Shown here: positions 1 through 12,028 of the stretch, in pieces
Layout: each line of letters begins with the position of its first letter
Numbering within the stretch: position 1 is the stretch's first letter
Source: Polynucleobacter necessarius
Lineage (GTDB): Bacteria > Pseudomonadota > Gammaproteobacteria > Burkholderiales > Burkholderiaceae
Direction: 5' to 3'
DNA length: 64,000 bases
Assembly (NCBI RefSeq): GCF_900096755.1
Contig: NZ_LT615227.1
Location: 708,457-772,456, forward strand
Position numbers and translations under genes: made by a program
The notes under the pieces: generated by a model
The model's database searches: none
Told to the model about the DNA's origin: nothing
The model's input: only the letters and a program-made list of their open reading frames with translations

Positions 1-27
1 TAAGCGCATAAGGGGCACGGAGAAATT

Positions 28-570
28 ATGAGCACACGTTTTCAAGAACACTATCAAGCTAAAGTAGTTGCAGATTTGATCGCCAAGTTTGGTTACAAGT
101 CTGTGATGGAAGTTCCACGTATCACTAAGGTAACCCTGAACATGGGCTTAGGCGATGCAGTGAACGACAAGAAAATTATTGAAAATGCAGTTGGTGATTT
201 AACTAAAGTTGCTGGCCAAAAGCCTGTTGTAACTAAAGCTAAAAAAGCGATTGCAGGTTTCAAGATTCGTCAAGGCTACCCAATCGGTGCCATGGTGACA
301 TTGCGTGGCGCACACATGTACGAATTCTTGGATCGTTTCGTTACTGTTGCATTGCCACGCGTACGCGACTTCCGCGGTATCTCTGGTAAGGCATTTGACG
401 GCCGTGGTAACTACAACATCGGTGTTAAAGAACAGATTATTTTCCCTGAAATCGAATACGACAAGATTGATGCCCTCCGTGGTCTCAATATCAGTATTAC
501 GACGACTGCTAAAACCGACGAAGAAGCAAAAGCTTTGTTGGCAGCATTCAAATTCCCTTTCCGCAATTAA
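28..570 (+). CDS. rplE: 50S ribosomal protein L5
   Basis: Ribosomal protein L5 binds 5S rRNA and sits in the central protuberance of the large subunit. The 180-residue product has the family's usual length and its conserved core (LNMGLGDAV near residue 37, then the basic [17 protein letters not shown] stretch and [12 protein letters not shown]). A GGAGA ribosome-binding site precedes the ATG. The window opens with TAA at 1-3, probably the stop of rplX, so this is the middle of the spc operon. rpsN follows after 14 bases. Confidence 0.98.
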   Translation: MSTRFQEHYQAKVVADLIAKFGYKSVMEVPRITKVTLNMGLGDAVNDKKIIENAVGDLTKVAGQKPVVTKAKKAIAGFKIRQGYPIGAMVTLRGAHMYEFLDRFVTVALPRVRDFRGISGKAFDGRGNYNIGVKEQIIFPEIEYDKIDALRGLNISITTTAKTDEEAKALLAAFKFPFRN

Positions 571-584
571 GAGAAGAGGCTAAC

Positions 585-890
585 GTGGCAAAACTATCCC
601 TGATTGAGCGCGAGAATAAGCGCGCAAAAACTGTAGAGAAGTACGCTGCCAAGCGTGCTGAACTCAAAGCGATCATTGCTGATCAATCACGCAGCGATGA
701 AGAGCGCTATGAAGCTCGCTTGAAACTACAGGCACTTCCACGTAACGCAAGCCCGATTCGTCAAAGAAATCGTTGTTCATTAACCGGTCGCCCACGTGGC
801 ACATTCCGTAAGTTCGGTTTGGCTCGTAGCAAGATTCGTGAAATCGCCTTCCGTGGCGAAATCCCCGGTTTAACCAAGGCCAGCTGGTAA
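585..890 (+). CDS. rpsN: 30S ribosomal protein S14
   Basis: S14 helps assemble the head of the small subunit. The product has 101 residues, the long form. It holds a single cysteine, so it lacks the zinc-binding CxxC pairs and belongs to the zinc-independent (C-minus) class. The start codon is GTG, which gives the conserved N-terminus [15 protein letters not shown]. It lies between rplE and rpsH in the usual spc order. Confidence 0.97.
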   Translation: MAKLSLIERENKRAKTVEKYAAKRAELKAIIADQSRSDEERYEARLKLQALPRNASPIRQRNRCSLTGRPRGTFRKFGLARSKIREIAFRGEIPGLTKASW

Positions 891-914
891 GCGGCGAAAG
901 AATTAGGAGAACTC

Positions 915-1310
915 ATGAGTATCAGCGATCCAATCGCCGACATGTTGACAAGGATCCGCAATGCGCAAGCAGTGCAGAAACCCGTAGTCTTGATGCCGTC
1001 GTCAAAAGTTAAAGTAGCCATCGCAAAAGTTTTGCAAGATGAAGGCTACATCGAAAGTTTCGAAATCAAAGGTGAAGCAGCTAAGCCAGCGCTCCACATT
1101 GATCTCAAATACTATGCAGGCCGTCCTGTTATCGAGCGTATCGACCGTGTTTCTACACCAAGTCTACGTATCTATAAAGGCCGCCATGACATTCCAGAAG
1201 TAATGAATGGCTTGGGCATTACAATTATTTCAACCCCTCAAGGCGTAATGACAGACCGTAAAGCACGTGCAACAGGCGTGGGCGGCGAAGTTATTTGCTA
1301 CGTAGCTTAA
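915..1310 (+). CDS. rpsH: 30S ribosomal protein S8
   Basis: S8 binds the central domain of 16S rRNA and in E. coli is the translational repressor of the spc operon. The 131-residue sequence begins with the family signature [18 protein letters not shown] and ends with the conserved [11 protein letters not shown], so it is complete. An AGGAGA site stands 6-7 bases before the ATG. I did not identify an S8 target hairpin around rplE, whose upstream region is mostly outside the window. Confidence 0.98.
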   Translation: MSISDPIADMLTRIRNAQAVQKPVVLMPSSKVKVAIAKVLQDEGYIESFEIKGEAAKPALHIDLKYYAGRPVIERIDRVSTPSLRIYKGRHDIPEVMNGLGITIISTPQGVMTDRKARATGVGGEVICYVA

Positions 1311-1320
1311 GGAGCGAAAT

Positions 1321-1854
1321 ATGTCCCGCGTAGGTAAATCACCAATTACAGTTCCTAAGGGCGCTGAAATCGGCATCAACGCTGCAAACATTACTGTTAA
1401 GGGTCCATTGGGCACTTTGACACACAACTTGCATCCTTCTGTTGGTTTGAAACAAGAAGATGGCGTATTGACAGTTGTTTTAAATAACGACTCACCAGAA
1501 GCTGGTGCTCAGTCAGGTACAGCTCGTGCTTTGGTTAACAACATGGTTGTTGGCGTAACTACTGGCTTTGAGCGCAAGCTCAGCTTGGTAGGCGTTGGTT
1601 ACCGTGCTGCTGCTCAAGGCGAAACATTGAAATTGCAGTTGGGTTTCTCACACGACATTATTTACAACCTGCCAAAGGGTGTGAAGGCTGAGACTCCAAC
1701 TCAAACTGAAATCATTATCAAAGGTTCCAACAAGCAACAAGTTGGCCAGGTCGCAGCTGAAGTTCGCGCATACCGTTCACCAGAGCCATACAAAGGCAAG
1801 GGTGTTCGCTACGTGGATGAGATTGTGCATCTGAAAGAAACTAAGAAGAAGTAA
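1321..1854 (+). CDS. rplF: 50S ribosomal protein L6
   Basis: L6 binds 23S rRNA near the factor-binding site. The 177-residue product has the two repeated L6 domains, starts MSRVGKSPI and carries the late motif [11 protein letters not shown] around residue 155. It starts 10 bases after the rpsH stop, with an AAGGAG site inside that gap, which fits tight co-translation in the spc operon. Confidence 0.98.
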   Translation: MSRVGKSPITVPKGAEIGINAANITVKGPLGTLTHNLHPSVGLKQEDGVLTVVLNNDSPEAGAQSGTARALVNNMVVGVTTGFERKLSLVGVGYRAAAQGETLKLQLGFSHDIIYNLPKGVKAETPTQTEIIIKGSNKQQVGQVAAEVRAYRSPEPYKGKGVRYVDEIVHLKETKKK

Positions 1855-1867
1855 GCGAGATTAGAAA

Positions 1868-2221
1868 ATGAATAAAGACGAATCCAGACAAAGACGCGCT
1901 AGGCAGACTCGTATTCGCATTGCCGAGGCATTGGCAAATCGCTTAACAGTTATCCGTAGCAATACTCATATTTCTGCCCAGGTTTATAGCCCATGCGGAA
2001 CCAAAGTTGTGGCAGCTGTTTCAACAATGGAAAAAGATTTGCGCCAAGCGATCAAAAACGGCGGCAACGCTGAAGCGGCTAAACAAATCGGCAAGTTAGT
2101 TGCTGAGCGTGCTGTTAAGGCAGGCATTGTTGATGTTGCGTTTGATCGTTCCGGTCATCGTTACCACGGCCGTATTAAGGCCTTAGCTGAAGCTGCGCGT
2201 GAAGCCGGCCTGAAGTTCTAA
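1868..2221 (+). CDS. rplR: 50S ribosomal protein L18
   Basis: L18 is a 5S rRNA-binding protein of the central protuberance. The 117 residues match the family length. The basic N-terminus ([12 protein letters not shown]) and the C-terminal [23 protein letters not shown] motif region are present. It lies between rplF and rpsE as expected. Confidence 0.97.
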   Translation: MNKDESRQRRARQTRIRIAEALANRLTVIRSNTHISAQVYSPCGTKVVAAVSTMEKDLRQAIKNGGNAEAAKQIGKLVAERAVKAGIVDVAFDRSGHRYHGRIKALAEAAREAGLKF

Positions 2222-2239
2222 TAGGGTTTAGGAAAAAAC

Positions 2240-2758
2240 ATGGTAAAAGTGCAAACTAAGATGCAAAACGAAGAGCGTGATGATGGTCTTCGCGAGAAGA
2301 TGATCGCTGTTAATCGTGTAACTAAAGTGGTTAAGGGTGGTCGTATTCTCGGCTTCGCTGCACTCACTGTAGTTGGCGATGGCGATGGCCGCATCGGCAT
2401 GGGTAAAGGCAAGTCAAAAGAAGTTCCAGTTGCCGTTCAAAAAGCAATGGACGAAGCTCGTCGCAAGATGATCAAAGTTACTTTGCGTAAAGGTACTTTG
2501 CAGCACACTGTTACCGGTCAGCATGGCGCGTCACGCGTTTTGATTTCTCCAGCTAAAGACGGTACTGGAATTATTGCCGGCGGCCCAATGCGCGCGATTT
2601 TCGACGTAATGGGCGTAACAAACGTGGTTGCTAAGTCACTTGGCTCTACAAACCCATACAACTTGGTTCGTGCAACGATTGATGGTTTGAGCAAGATGAG
2701 TACTCCTGCTGAGATTGCTGCTAAGCGCGGTAAGTCAGTTGAAGAGATTCTCGGCTAA
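2240..2758 (+). CDS. rpsE: 30S ribosomal protein S5
   Basis: S5 takes part in decoding accuracy and mRNA unwinding at the ribosome entry. The product has 172 residues, with the N-terminal double-stranded-RNA-binding domain ([19 protein letters not shown] near residue 30) and the C-terminal S5 fold containing [12 protein letters not shown]. It is complete, and the ATG follows an AGGAAA site. Confidence 0.98.
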   Translation: MVKVQTKMQNEERDDGLREKMIAVNRVTKVVKGGRILGFAALTVVGDGDGRIGMGKGKSKEVPVAVQKAMDEARRKMIKVTLRKGTLQHTVTGQHGASRVLISPAKDGTGIIAGGPMRAIFDVMGVTNVVAKSLGSTNPYNLVRATIDGLSKMSTPAEIAAKRGKSVEEILG

Positions 2759-2782
2759 GACCAAAAGATTAGGAATCTATAA

Positions 2783-2971
2783 ATGACAACATCTAACTCC
2801 AAAGTCAAACTGCAATTAGTACGCAGCTTGATCGGCACACGCGAAAGCCATCGTGCAACTGTACGTGGCTTAGGCCTTGGTCGTATCAATTCAGTTTCTG
2901 AATTGGAAGACACTCCAGCTGTACGCGGCATGATTAATAAAGTTTCTTATCTAGTTAAAGTCATTGGCTAA
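2783..2971 (+). CDS. rpmD: 50S ribosomal protein L30
   Basis: L30 is a small 23S rRNA-binding protein that is absent from some bacteria. The 62-residue product contains the typical core [26 protein letters not shown] (residues about 9-34) and the ending [13 protein letters not shown]. Its position between rpsE and rplO supports the call. Confidence 0.97.
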   Translation: MTTSNSKVKLQLVRSLIGTRESHRATVRGLGLGRINSVSELEDTPAVRGMINKVSYLVKVIG

Positions 2972-2998
2972 TGACTAGCAAGTAAATAGGCGAAGAAT

Positions 2999-3439
2999 AT
3001 GCAACTCAATACAATCAAACCAGCAGAAGGCTCCAAGAAAAACCGTCGTCGCGTAGGTCGCGGCATTGGTTCTGGCCTTGGTAAAACTGCAGGTCGTGGT
3101 CACAAAGGTCAAAAATCCCGTTCAGGTGGTTTCCACAAGGTCGGCTTTGAAGGCGGTCAAATGCCTATGTACCGTCGTTTGCCAAAGCGTGGTTTCGTGT
3201 CTTTGACGCGTCGCCATGTTGGTCAAATCACTTTGAATGACTTAGCAAAAATCAACTTGCCAGAAGTAGACTTATTAGTATTGAAGGCACACGGCTTTGC
3301 TGGTGAGCAAATCAATGCAGTAAAGGTAATCAAAACTGGCGAACTTAAAATTGCTGTAACCCTCAAGGGCATCACAGCAACTGCCGGCGCCAAAGCAGCT
3401 ATCGAAGCGGCTGGCGGCAAATTGGTTGAATTGGCTTAA
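2999..3439 (+). CDS. rplO: 50S ribosomal protein L15
   Basis: L15 is a late-assembly protein of the large subunit. The 146-residue product has the glycine- and arginine-rich N-terminal tail ([20 protein letters not shown]) that threads into rRNA, followed by the globular L15 domain. It starts with ATG 27 bases after rpmD, and secY follows 17 bases after its stop. Confidence 0.98.
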   Translation: MQLNTIKPAEGSKKNRRRVGRGIGSGLGKTAGRGHKGQKSRSGGFHKVGFEGGQMPMYRRLPKRGFVSLTRRHVGQITLNDLAKINLPEVDLLVLKAHGFAGEQINAVKVIKTGELKIAVTLKGITATAGAKAAIEAAGGKLVELA

Positions 3440-3456
3440 AAGGTCTTTTTAGAAAA

Positions 3457-4794
3457 ATGGCATTAGCACCTACCAATAACGCAAGCACTTCAACAGCAGG
3501 AGGCAAGTTTGGCGAATTACGTCATCGCTTGATTTTCCTGGTGTTGGCTTTGCTCGTGTTCCGTTTGGGTGCGCATATTCCGGTTCCTGGGATTGATCCA
3601 GACCAATTGGCACAGTTATTTGCTGGGCAAAAAGACGGCATCTTGGGAATGTTCAATCTGTTCTCAGGCGGCGCTTTATCGCGCTTTACAGTGTTTGCCC
3701 TGGGAATCATGCCTTATATCTCTGCATCGATCATCATGCAATTGATGACCATTGTTGTTCCATCTTTAGAGTCTTTGAAAAAAGAAGGTCAAGCTGGTCA
3801 ACGTAAGATTACTCAGTACACCCGTTATGGCACTGTATTTTTGGCAACCTTCCAAGCATTGGGTATCTCTGTTGCTTTGCAGGCTCAACCAGGCTTGGTT
3901 GTAAACCCAGGCTTGATGTTTGAATTGAACACTGTAGTTACTTTGGTAACTGGCACAATGTTCTTAATGTGGCTCGGCGAGCAAATTACTGAGCGCGGCT
4001 TAGGTAACGGCATTTCCATCATCATTTTCGGTGGCATTGTTTCTGGTTTACCAAATGCATTGGCAAGCTTATTAGAGTTGGTGCGTACTGGCTCAATGAA
4101 TATTATTTCTGCGTTGCTGATCGTTGTGATTTGCGTAGCAGTAACGTATTTCGTGGTGTTTGTTGAGCGCGGTCAGCGCCGTATCTTGGTTAACTACGCT
4201 AAGCGTCAAATTGGCAACAAGATTTATGGTGGTCAGTCCTCTTACTTCCCATTGAAGTTAAATATGGCAGGTGTTATCCCCCCAATTTTTGCGTCTTCAA
4301 TCATTTTGTTTCCTGCAACGATTGCTGGCTGGTTTACTTCAGGCGAATCCACAAACATGTTTAGCAGAATCATTAAGGATTTGGCGGCTACTTTGGCACC
4401 AGGTCAGCCTGTTTACACAATTTTGTATGCGGCAGCAATTATTTTCTTCTGTTTCTTCTATACCGCTTTGGTATTTAACAGTCGTGAGACTGCTGAGAAC
4501 TTAAAGAAAAGTAGTGCCTTTGTACCAGGTATTCGTCCTGGCGCTCAAACAGCGCGTTACATCGACAAGATCTTGGTGCGTTTGACTTTGGTTGGTGCAA
4601 TTTATATGGTTCTGGTTTGCTTGTTGCCAGAATTCTTAGTGTTGAAGTACAACGTGCCGTTCTATTTCGGCGGTACTTCATTGTTGATTATTGTTGTTGT
4701 TGCAATGGATTTCATGGCTCAAGTTCAGTCATTCGTAATGCAACAGCAGTATGGCTCTTTGATGAAAAAAGCCAACTTTAAGATGGGCGCTTAA
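3457..4794 (+). CDS. secY: Preprotein translocase subunit SecY
   Basis: SecY forms the membrane channel of the Sec translocon. The 445 residues contain about ten hydrophobic segments. Family landmarks include [13 protein letters not shown] in the first segment, [14 protein letters not shown], and the cytoplasmic loop [18 protein letters not shown] that contacts ribosomes and SecA. It sits between rplO and infA as in most proteobacteria. No lesion is seen. Confidence 0.98.
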   Translation: MALAPTNNASTSTAGGKFGELRHRLIFLVLALLVFRLGAHIPVPGIDPDQLAQLFAGQKDGILGMFNLFSGGALSRFTVFALGIMPYISASIIMQLMTIVVPSLESLKKEGQAGQRKITQYTRYGTVFLATFQALGISVALQAQPGLVVNPGLMFELNTVVTLVTGTMFLMWLGEQITERGLGNGISIIIFGGIVSGLPNALASLLELVRTGSMNIISALLIVVICVAVTYFVVFVERGQRRILVNYAKRQIGNKIYGGQSSYFPLKLNMAGVIPPIFASSIILFPATIAGWFTSGESTNMFSRIIKDLAATLAPGQPVYTILYAAAIIFFCFFYTALVFNSRETAENLKKSSAFVPGIRPGAQTARYIDKILVRLTLVGAIYMVLVCLLPEFLVLKYNVPFYFGGTSLLIIVVVAMDFMAQVQSFVMQQQYGSLMKKANFKMGA

Positions 4795-4798
4795 CTGA

Positions 4799-5017
4799 AT
4801 GTCTAAAGACGATGTAATTCAGATGGCGGGGGAAGTTGTAGAGAATTTGCCGAACGCGATGTTTCGCGTGAAGCTGGAAAACGGACATGTGGTTCTAGGA
4901 CACATTTCTGGAAAGATGCGGATGCATTACATCCGTATTTTGCCGGGAGATAAGGTGATGGTGGAGATGACTCCTTACGACCTGACGCGCGCCAGAATCA
5001 TTTTCCGTGCGAAGTAA
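4799..5017 (+). CDS. infA: Translation initiation factor IF-1
   Basis: IF-1 blocks the ribosomal A site during initiation. The 72-residue OB-fold protein has the conserved stretches [20 protein letters not shown] and [12 protein letters not shown]. It starts four bases after the secY stop, so the two are probably translationally coupled. Burkholderiales often carry a second infA elsewhere; this copy has the operon-linked position. Confidence 0.97.
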   Translation: MSKDDVIQMAGEVVENLPNAMFRVKLENGHVVLGHISGKMRMHYIRILPGDKVMVEMTPYDLTRARIIFRAK

Positions 5018-5051
5018 AGATTAAGTAGTACCTATTTTTAAGAGGTGAGTT

Positions 5052-5168
5052 ATGAAAGTTTTAGCATCCGTTAAGTGTATTTGCAGAAATTGCAAGATCA
5101 TTAAGCGCAAACGCGTTGTGCGCGTGATCTGTTCTTCAGACGCACGTCATAAGCAGCGTCAAGGCTGA
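5052..5168 (+). CDS. rpmJ: 50S ribosomal protein L36
   Basis: This small gene encodes 38 residues, starting [15 protein letters not shown] and ending ARHKQRQG. L36 is a zinc-ribbon protein of the large subunit. The sequence keeps the ligands expected of the zinc-binding (C-plus) form: two cysteines in a CRNC arrangement, a later Cys and a His near the C-terminus. An AGAGGTGAG ribosome-binding site lies just upstream. It ends with TGA, which shows that TGA is a normal stop here. Confidence 0.96.
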   Translation: MKVLASVKCICRNCKIIKRKRVVRVICSSDARHKQRQG

Positions 5169-5192
5169 TCTGGTTAATTAAGAGGAAATCTC

Positions 5193-5558
5193 ATGGCACG
5201 TATCGCTGGGGTAAATATCCCAAATCATCAACATACTGTTATCGGTTTAACAGCAATTTTTGGCATTGGCACAACGCGTGCTCGCAAAATTTGTGAAACC
5301 ACAGGTGTTGCAATCGATAAAAAAGTTAAAGACCTTACTGACGGTGACTTGGAAAGGTTGCGTGATGAAGTAGGTAAATTCATCACTGAAGGCGACCTTC
5401 GTCGTGAAGTAACTATGAACATCAAGCGTTTGATGGACTTAGGTTGCTACCGCGGTGTTCGTCATCGTAAGGGCCTGCCTGTGCGTGGTCAACGTACAAA
5501 GACTAACGCGCGCACCCGTAAGGGCCCACGTAAGTCTGGCGTGCAACTGAAGAAATAA
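5193..5558 (+). CDS. rpsM: 30S ribosomal protein S13
   Basis: S13 contacts the large subunit and P-site tRNA from the head of the small subunit. The 121-residue product starts [14 protein letters not shown] and carries [20 protein letters not shown] near the C-terminus, followed by the basic tail. An AAGAGGAAA ribosome-binding site precedes the ATG. It is the first gene of the alpha-operon set rpsM-rpsK-rpsD-rpoA-rplQ. Confidence 0.98.
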   Translation: MARIAGVNIPNHQHTVIGLTAIFGIGTTRARKICETTGVAIDKKVKDLTDGDLERLRDEVGKFITEGDLRREVTMNIKRLMDLGCYRGVRHRKGLPVRGQRTKTNARTRKGPRKSGVQLKK

Positions 5559-5576
5559 TCAAGAAAGTTTATTGAC

Positions 5577-5984
5577 ATGGCAAAACAACAATCCGCTTCC
5601 GCCGCTTCACAGCGCGCTCGTAAGAAGGTTAAAAAGAACGTTGCTGACGGTATTGCACACGTTCACGCTTCTTTTAACAACACCATCATTACGATCACTG
5701 ATCGTCAAGGAAATGCGCTTTCATGGGCAACTTCTGGCGGCCAGGGCTTCAAAGGCTCACGTAAATCAACACCTTTTGCTGCTCAGGTAGCTGCAGAAGT
5801 TGCTGGTAAGACAGCCATTGAATGCGGCATCAAGAATTTGGAAGTTCAGATCAAAGGCCCAGGCCCAGGTCGTGAATCAGCAGTTCGTGCTTTGAACTCA
5901 TTGGGCATCAAGATCACTGAGATTCAGGACGTAACTCCAGTTCCACATAATGGTTGCCGTCCTCCTAAGCGTCGTCGTATCTAA
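5577..5984 (+). CDS. rpsK: 30S ribosomal protein S11
   Basis: S11 lies on the platform of the small subunit near the mRNA exit. The 135-residue product has the signature [20 protein letters not shown] and the C-terminal [13 protein letters not shown]. It is complete and follows rpsM after 18 bases. Confidence 0.98.
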   Translation: MAKQQSASAASQRARKKVKKNVADGIAHVHASFNNTIITITDRQGNALSWATSGGQGFKGSRKSTPFAAQVAAEVAGKTAIECGIKNLEVQIKGPGPGRESAVRALNSLGIKITEIQDVTPVPHNGCRPPKRRRI

Positions 5985-6034
5985 GCTAGGAAGTTGGCAG
6001 TACAAGTTTTAGTAGTTTTTTATTAAAGCCCACT

Positions 6035-6058
6035 GTTCGCTTGATTTAAAGGGCGAAC
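6035..6058 (+). promoter_or_regulatory. Hairpin in the rpsK-rpsD spacer
   Basis: The 116-base gap between rpsK and rpsD is much longer than other gaps in this operon. It holds an inverted repeat GTTCGC (6035-6040) and GCGAAC (6053-6058) around a 12-base loop. No U-tract follows, so it is not an obvious terminator. It could be an RNA control or processing site ahead of rpsD (S4, known as a translational regulator in E. coli), but that role is inference only. Confidence 0.3.
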
Positions 6059-6100
6059 TCACCGCCGGTCGTAAGGCTGCGGCAAAGAAAGGAAAGCATC

Positions 6101-6724
6101 GTGGCACGTTACTTAGGGCCTAAGGCCAAATTAGCACGTCGGGAAGGTGCCGACTTATTTTTAAAGAGCGCACGTCGCGCCCTGTCAGACAAGTGCAAGT
6201 TAGATACTAAGCCTGGTCAACATGGCCGTACATCTGGCTCAAGAACATCTGATTACGGTAATCAATTGCGTGAAAAGCAAAAGGTTAAGCGTATCTATGG
6301 CGTATTAGAGCGTCAATTCCGTCGTTACTTCGCAGAAGCTGAGCGTCGTAAGGGCAACACTGGTGAAACATTGCTCCAGTTGCTTGAGTCACGTTTAGAC
6401 AACGTGGTTTATCGCATGGGCTTTGGTTCAACACGCGCAGAAGCACGTCAGTTGGTTTCCCACTGTGCAATTTTGCTCAATGGCAACCCTGTGAATATTC
6501 CATCAATTCAGGTTAAGCCTGGTGATGTAGTTGCTATTCGTGAAAAGGCGAAGAAACAAGCGCGTATTACAGAATCACTCAACTTAGTTGGACAAATGGC
6601 AGCTGTTACTTGGGTTTCAGTTGACGCAGCTAAGCTCGAGGGAACATTTAAGCAAGTGCCTGACCGTGAAGATATTAGCGGTGAAATTAATGAAAGTTTG
6701 ATCGTCGAATTGTATTCACGCTAA
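6101..6724 (+). CDS. rpsD: 30S ribosomal protein S4
   Basis: S4 nucleates assembly of the small subunit and binds the 5' domain of 16S rRNA. The 207 residues include the N-terminal S4 domain and the S4 RNA-binding fold ([19 protein letters not shown] near residue 100). The start is GTG, preceded by AAAGGAAAG, giving [16 protein letters not shown]. It is followed by rpoA after 23 bases. Confidence 0.98.
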   Translation: MARYLGPKAKLARREGADLFLKSARRALSDKCKLDTKPGQHGRTSGSRTSDYGNQLREKQKVKRIYGVLERQFRRYFAEAERRKGNTGETLLQLLESRLDNVVYRMGFGSTRAEARQLVSHCAILLNGNPVNIPSIQVKPGDVVAIREKAKKQARITESLNLVGQMAAVTWVSVDAAKLEGTFKQVPDREDISGEINESLIVELYSR

Positions 6725-6747
6725 TTAGGCACTCTCAAGGAAAAAAT

Positions 6748-7728
6748 ATGCAAACAAATTTGCTCAAGCCAAAGATTATTTCTGTTGAAGCGCTTACCGC
6801 CAACCAAGCTAAGGTTGTTATGGAGCCGTTCGAGCGTGGCTATGGCCACACACTCGGAAATGCATTACGTCGCGTACTCTTGTCCTCGATGGTTGGTTAT
6901 GCGCCAACTGAAGTAGCTATTGCTGGTGTTGTTCATGAGTACTCCACATTGGATGGAGTTCAAGAGGACGTAGTAAACCTCTTGTTGAACCTCAAAGGTA
7001 TCGTATTTAAGTTGCAATCACGTGACGAAGTTACTATCAATTTGCGTAAAGAAGGCCCAGGCGTTGTTACTGCAAAAGATATCGATTTGCCACATGATGT
7101 AGAAATCATGAACCCTGATCACGTGATCGCTCACTTGTCAGCTGGTGGCAAGTTGGATATGCAGATCAAGGTTGAAAAAGGCCGTGGTTATGTACCAGGT
7201 AACGTACGTCAGTACAGCGACGAAGCTACTAAGATTATTGGCCGTATCGTGTTGGATGCTTCATTCAGCCCGGTAAGCCGTGTTAGCTATGCTGTTGAGT
7301 CTGCTCGTGTTGAGCAGCGTACCGACCTCGATCGTTTGGTAATGACTATCGAAACTAACGGTGTGTTGTCTCCTGAAGAGGCGATTTGTCAAGCAGCTAG
7401 CATCTTGGTTGATCAATTGGTTGTATTCGCGGCCCTCGAAAGCAGCGAAGTTTCTGGTGATTTAGCACCAAGCCGCTCATCAATGGTTGATCCAATGTTG
7501 ATGCGTCCGGTTGATGATCTCGAGCTCACAGTTCGCTCTGCAAACTGCTTGAAGGCTGAGAACATTTACCACATCGGTGACTTGATTCAACGTACAGAGA
7601 ATGAATTGTTGAAGACGCCTAATCTAGGTCGCAAATCTTTGAATGAAATCAAAGATGTTTTGGCGGCTCGTGGCTTAAGTCTTGGCATGAAACTCGAAAG
7701 CTGGCCTCCAGCTAACCTCGAGAAATAA
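6748..7728 (+). CDS. rpoA: RNA polymerase subunit alpha
   Basis: This subunit is the assembly scaffold of RNA polymerase and a contact point for activators and UP elements. The 326 residues show the N-terminal dimerisation domain ([20 protein letters not shown] near residue 28) and the C-terminal domain with helix-hairpin-helix features ([20 protein letters not shown] near residue 290). It is complete and lies between rpsD and rplQ as usual. Confidence 0.98.
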   Translation: MQTNLLKPKIISVEALTANQAKVVMEPFERGYGHTLGNALRRVLLSSMVGYAPTEVAIAGVVHEYSTLDGVQEDVVNLLLNLKGIVFKLQSRDEVTINLRKEGPGVVTAKDIDLPHDVEIMNPDHVIAHLSAGGKLDMQIKVEKGRGYVPGNVRQYSDEATKIIGRIVLDASFSPVSRVSYAVESARVEQRTDLDRLVMTIETNGVLSPEEAICQAASILVDQLVVFAALESSEVSGDLAPSRSSMVDPMLMRPVDDLELTVRSANCLKAENIYHIGDLIQRTENELLKTPNLGRKSLNEIKDVLAARGLSLGMKLESWPPANLEK

Positions 7729-7744
7729 TTAGAAAGGAAGCATC

Positions 7745-8140
7745 ATGCGTCACGGAAACGGCTTACGCAAACTTAACAGAACATCATCACATCGCTTAGC
7801 GATGCTGCGCAACATGCCCAATTCTCTTTTGGAGCACGAAGTTATTAAAACAACTTTGCCAAAAGCTAAAGAATTGCGCATGGTTGTTGAGCCTTTGATT
7901 ACCTTAGGTAAAAAAGATAACTTAGCAAACCGTCGCTTAGCATTCAATCGCACACGCGATCGCGATATCGTGACCAAGCTCTTTACAGAACTCGGCCCAC
8001 GTTATGCAACACGTCCAGGCGGCTACCTTCGCATTTTGAAGTTTGGCTTCCGTCATGGCGACAATGCACCTATGGCATTGGTTGAGTTGGTTGATCGTCC
8101 AGAGGTTGAAGAAACAGCAGCAGTAGCTGAAGGGGCTTAA
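7745..8140 (+). CDS. rplQ: 50S ribosomal protein L17
   Basis: L17 is a large-subunit protein near the exit tunnel. The 131-residue product begins [20 protein letters not shown] and has the [16 protein letters not shown] motif near residue 78. It is the last gene of the operon, and a strong terminator follows directly. Confidence 0.98.
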   Translation: MRHGNGLRKLNRTSSHRLAMLRNMPNSLLEHEVIKTTLPKAKELRMVVEPLITLGKKDNLANRRLAFNRTRDRDIVTKLFTELGPRYATRPGGYLRILKFGFRHGDNAPMALVELVDRPEVEETAAVAEGA

Positions 8141-8160
8141 GTCTCGCAGTTACGGTAGAA

Positions 8161-8186
8161 AGCCAGGCTTCGGTCTGGCTTTTTTC
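8161..8186 (+). terminator. Rho-independent terminator after rplQ
   Basis: An 8-bp stem AGCCAGGC / GTCTGGCT (one G-T pair) is closed by a TTCG tetraloop and followed by six T residues. It stands 20 bases after the rplQ stop and ends the long ribosomal transcript before cutA. Confidence 0.93.
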
Positions 8187-8209
8187 ATTTATCGGTTTAT
8201 AAATACAGA

Positions 8210-8557
8210 ATGTCTGAAAACCTCCCAGTCAATCCCAGCAAGCTTTTGGTGGTGCTAACCAGTCTTCCTAATATGGAGGCCGGTAAGGGCTTGGCAAGGT
8301 CCTTGGTAAAGGAGAATTTAGCCGCTTGTGTGCAAATTACTGAAGGAGTTCACTCAATTTATCGTTGGGAGGGCAAGGTTTGCGAAGAATGCGAAGTATT
8401 GCTTTGCGCGAAGACAACTAAAGCAAAGTGGCTTGAGATCTCCACCTTTATTAAAAATGCACATCCATATGATCTTCCCGAGATATTGGCCTTTTCTCCT
8501 GAGCAATATGAAGAGCAGTACGGCAAATGGGTGGAGTCTGAGGTAAATTCAAAGTAA
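8210..8557 (+). CDS. cutA: Divalent-cation tolerance protein CutA
   Basis: CutA is a small trimeric cytoplasmic protein linked genetically to copper tolerance; its molecular role is unclear. The 115 residues contain the family motifs LAACVQI and VHSIYRWEGKV around residues 40-55, and HPYDLPEILAF near residue 85. Its last codon overlaps the dsbD start. CutA next to DsbD is a common pairing in proteobacteria, because the E. coli dsbD locus was first named cutA2. Confidence 0.93.
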   Translation: MSENLPVNPSKLLVVLTSLPNMEAGKGLARSLVKENLAACVQITEGVHSIYRWEGKVCEECEVLLCAKTTKAKWLEISTFIKNAHPYDLPEILAFSPEQYEEQYGKWVESEVNSK

Positions 8558-10227
8558 TGAAATTACATTCTTTCTTGACGAAAATTTTTGCGCTCTTGTT
8601 GTTCATCTCAGCACAAGCATTTGCTGCGCAAGATTTCTTACCTCCAGAAAAAGCCTTTCGAGTAGAGGCTACGTGGCTAGAGAATTCCAATCAAATTGAA
8701 CTGGAATTTTTACCTGCCAAAGGCTATTACATTTATCAAGAGTCTTTGAAGTTTCAAGCCGGTTCACAGGCGGGGAAGCTAGGTAATATAAGACCTTCAC
8801 TTCCGCCGGGCATAGAAAAGTTTGATGATACTTTTCAGAAAAAACTGCAGGTATACAAAGATCCGTTCTTAGTTTTTTTAGAGATCAAGTCGGTGGCTGG
8901 ACAGCCCGTTCATTTGGAGGTCACTCTTCAGGGATGCGCTGAAGCAGGTATTTGCTATCCACCCATGACCCTTAAATTTTTACTTGCTGGACCTGGTGTG
9001 AAAGCAGCACCAATTCCGGATGTATTAGATGGCGCTCCCTCGTCTAGCGTGAAGGCGAATGACCAATTTAGCTTGGCAGATTTATGGCGTGAGCGTGATG
9101 ACGTTAATGCTATCAGCCGCTTTTTAGAAAGCACTTCAACTGCCTATTTATTTCTAGCCTTCTTTGTGTTGGGTCTAGCATTGGCATTTACACCCTGTGT
9201 ACTTCCTATGCTGCCAATTTTGTCGAGCGTTATCTTTGGTACCCAGGGTGGCAAAGCTATCTCTAAGAGTCGTGCAAGCGCCTTAGCGCTCGCGTACGTC
9301 TTAGGTATGGCATTGGTATATGCCTTGGCTGGCGTACTCATGGCAGCCCTAGGGGGCAGCGTACAACGCGCCCTGCAAAGCTCTTTTGCGCTCGCTACTT
9401 TTGCCCTATTGCTATTGGCCCTATCTGGCAGTCTATTTGGCTTGTATGACTTGCGTCTACCCCAATCGTGGCATCAGCATGTTGATAGGTTGGCAGGGCG
9501 CCAAAAGGGCGGCAGCGTATTTGGTGCCTTTGCTTTGGGAGGTATTTCCACCCTGGTAGCTAGCCCCTGTATTACGGCTCCTTTGGCAGGAGTTTTAGCC
9601 TTTATTGCCCAAACCGGTTCTATGAGTTTGGGTGCGGGCTTACTCTTTGTGATGGCGTTAGGGATGGGACTGCCGCTGCTATTTATTTCTGTTGAGGCGC
9701 GCATCTTGATTCCATCTACTGGAATCTGGATGGTGTGGTTACAGCGCACTTTGGGTGTATTGCTGGTTGCAACAGCAGCTTGGATTGCGTCACCATTGCT
9801 GCAAACGAATGATGTTGCGGGAGGCGCAAAAACAGTCAACGGTCAAAGCATTCATCAGGTTGGGGAATTGGCTTTTGTGGTGATTCAGTCGCCGGCACAG
9901 CTTGATGCTCAATTGAGCAAAGCAAAAGAAGAAAAGAAATTAGTACTCCTCGATTTTTATGCGGACTGGTGTATCAGTTGCAAAGAGATGGAAGTGAATA
10001 CTTTTGCAAATCCAGAGGTTAGCAAGGAGCTAAAGCAGTTTCTTTTATTGCAGGCAGATGTAACTGCAAATAGCCCTGAGAACCAAGCATTACTTAAGCG
10101 CTTTGGTTTATTCGGCCCACCGGGTATTTTGATCTTTAATCAAAATTCGGAAGAGCAAAAAGAGGTACGCGTGATTGGTTATATGCCGCCACAGCGCTTT
10201 ATTGAGCGCTTAAGAAATAGATTGAAA

Positions 10228-10233
<6 letters not shown>
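8557..10233 (+). CDS. dsbD: Thiol:disulfide interchange protein DsbD
   Basis: DsbD carries electrons from cytoplasmic thioredoxin across the inner membrane to periplasmic DsbC-type partners and the cytochrome c maturation path. The 558 residues start with a signal peptide (about 1-23). The N-terminal periplasmic domain has cysteines at 127 and 133. A block of hydrophobic segments holds FTPCVLPMLP (Cys 214) and ASPCITAPLAG (Cys 338), and the C-terminal thioredoxin domain has WCISCK (Cys 472 and 475). All six redox cysteines are present. It overlaps cutA by one base. Confidence 0.96.
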
Positions 10234-11914
<1,681 letters not shown>

Positions 11915-12028
11915 GTCCAGAAGCTATTGTAAAATCACGCAAAATCATGAAATATCTCATGGTGTTGGGTAAAAGGTTGTAAATGCAGGGCCCAAACACT
12001 TTTAGGAATTTTTGCCAAGGTAAACATA

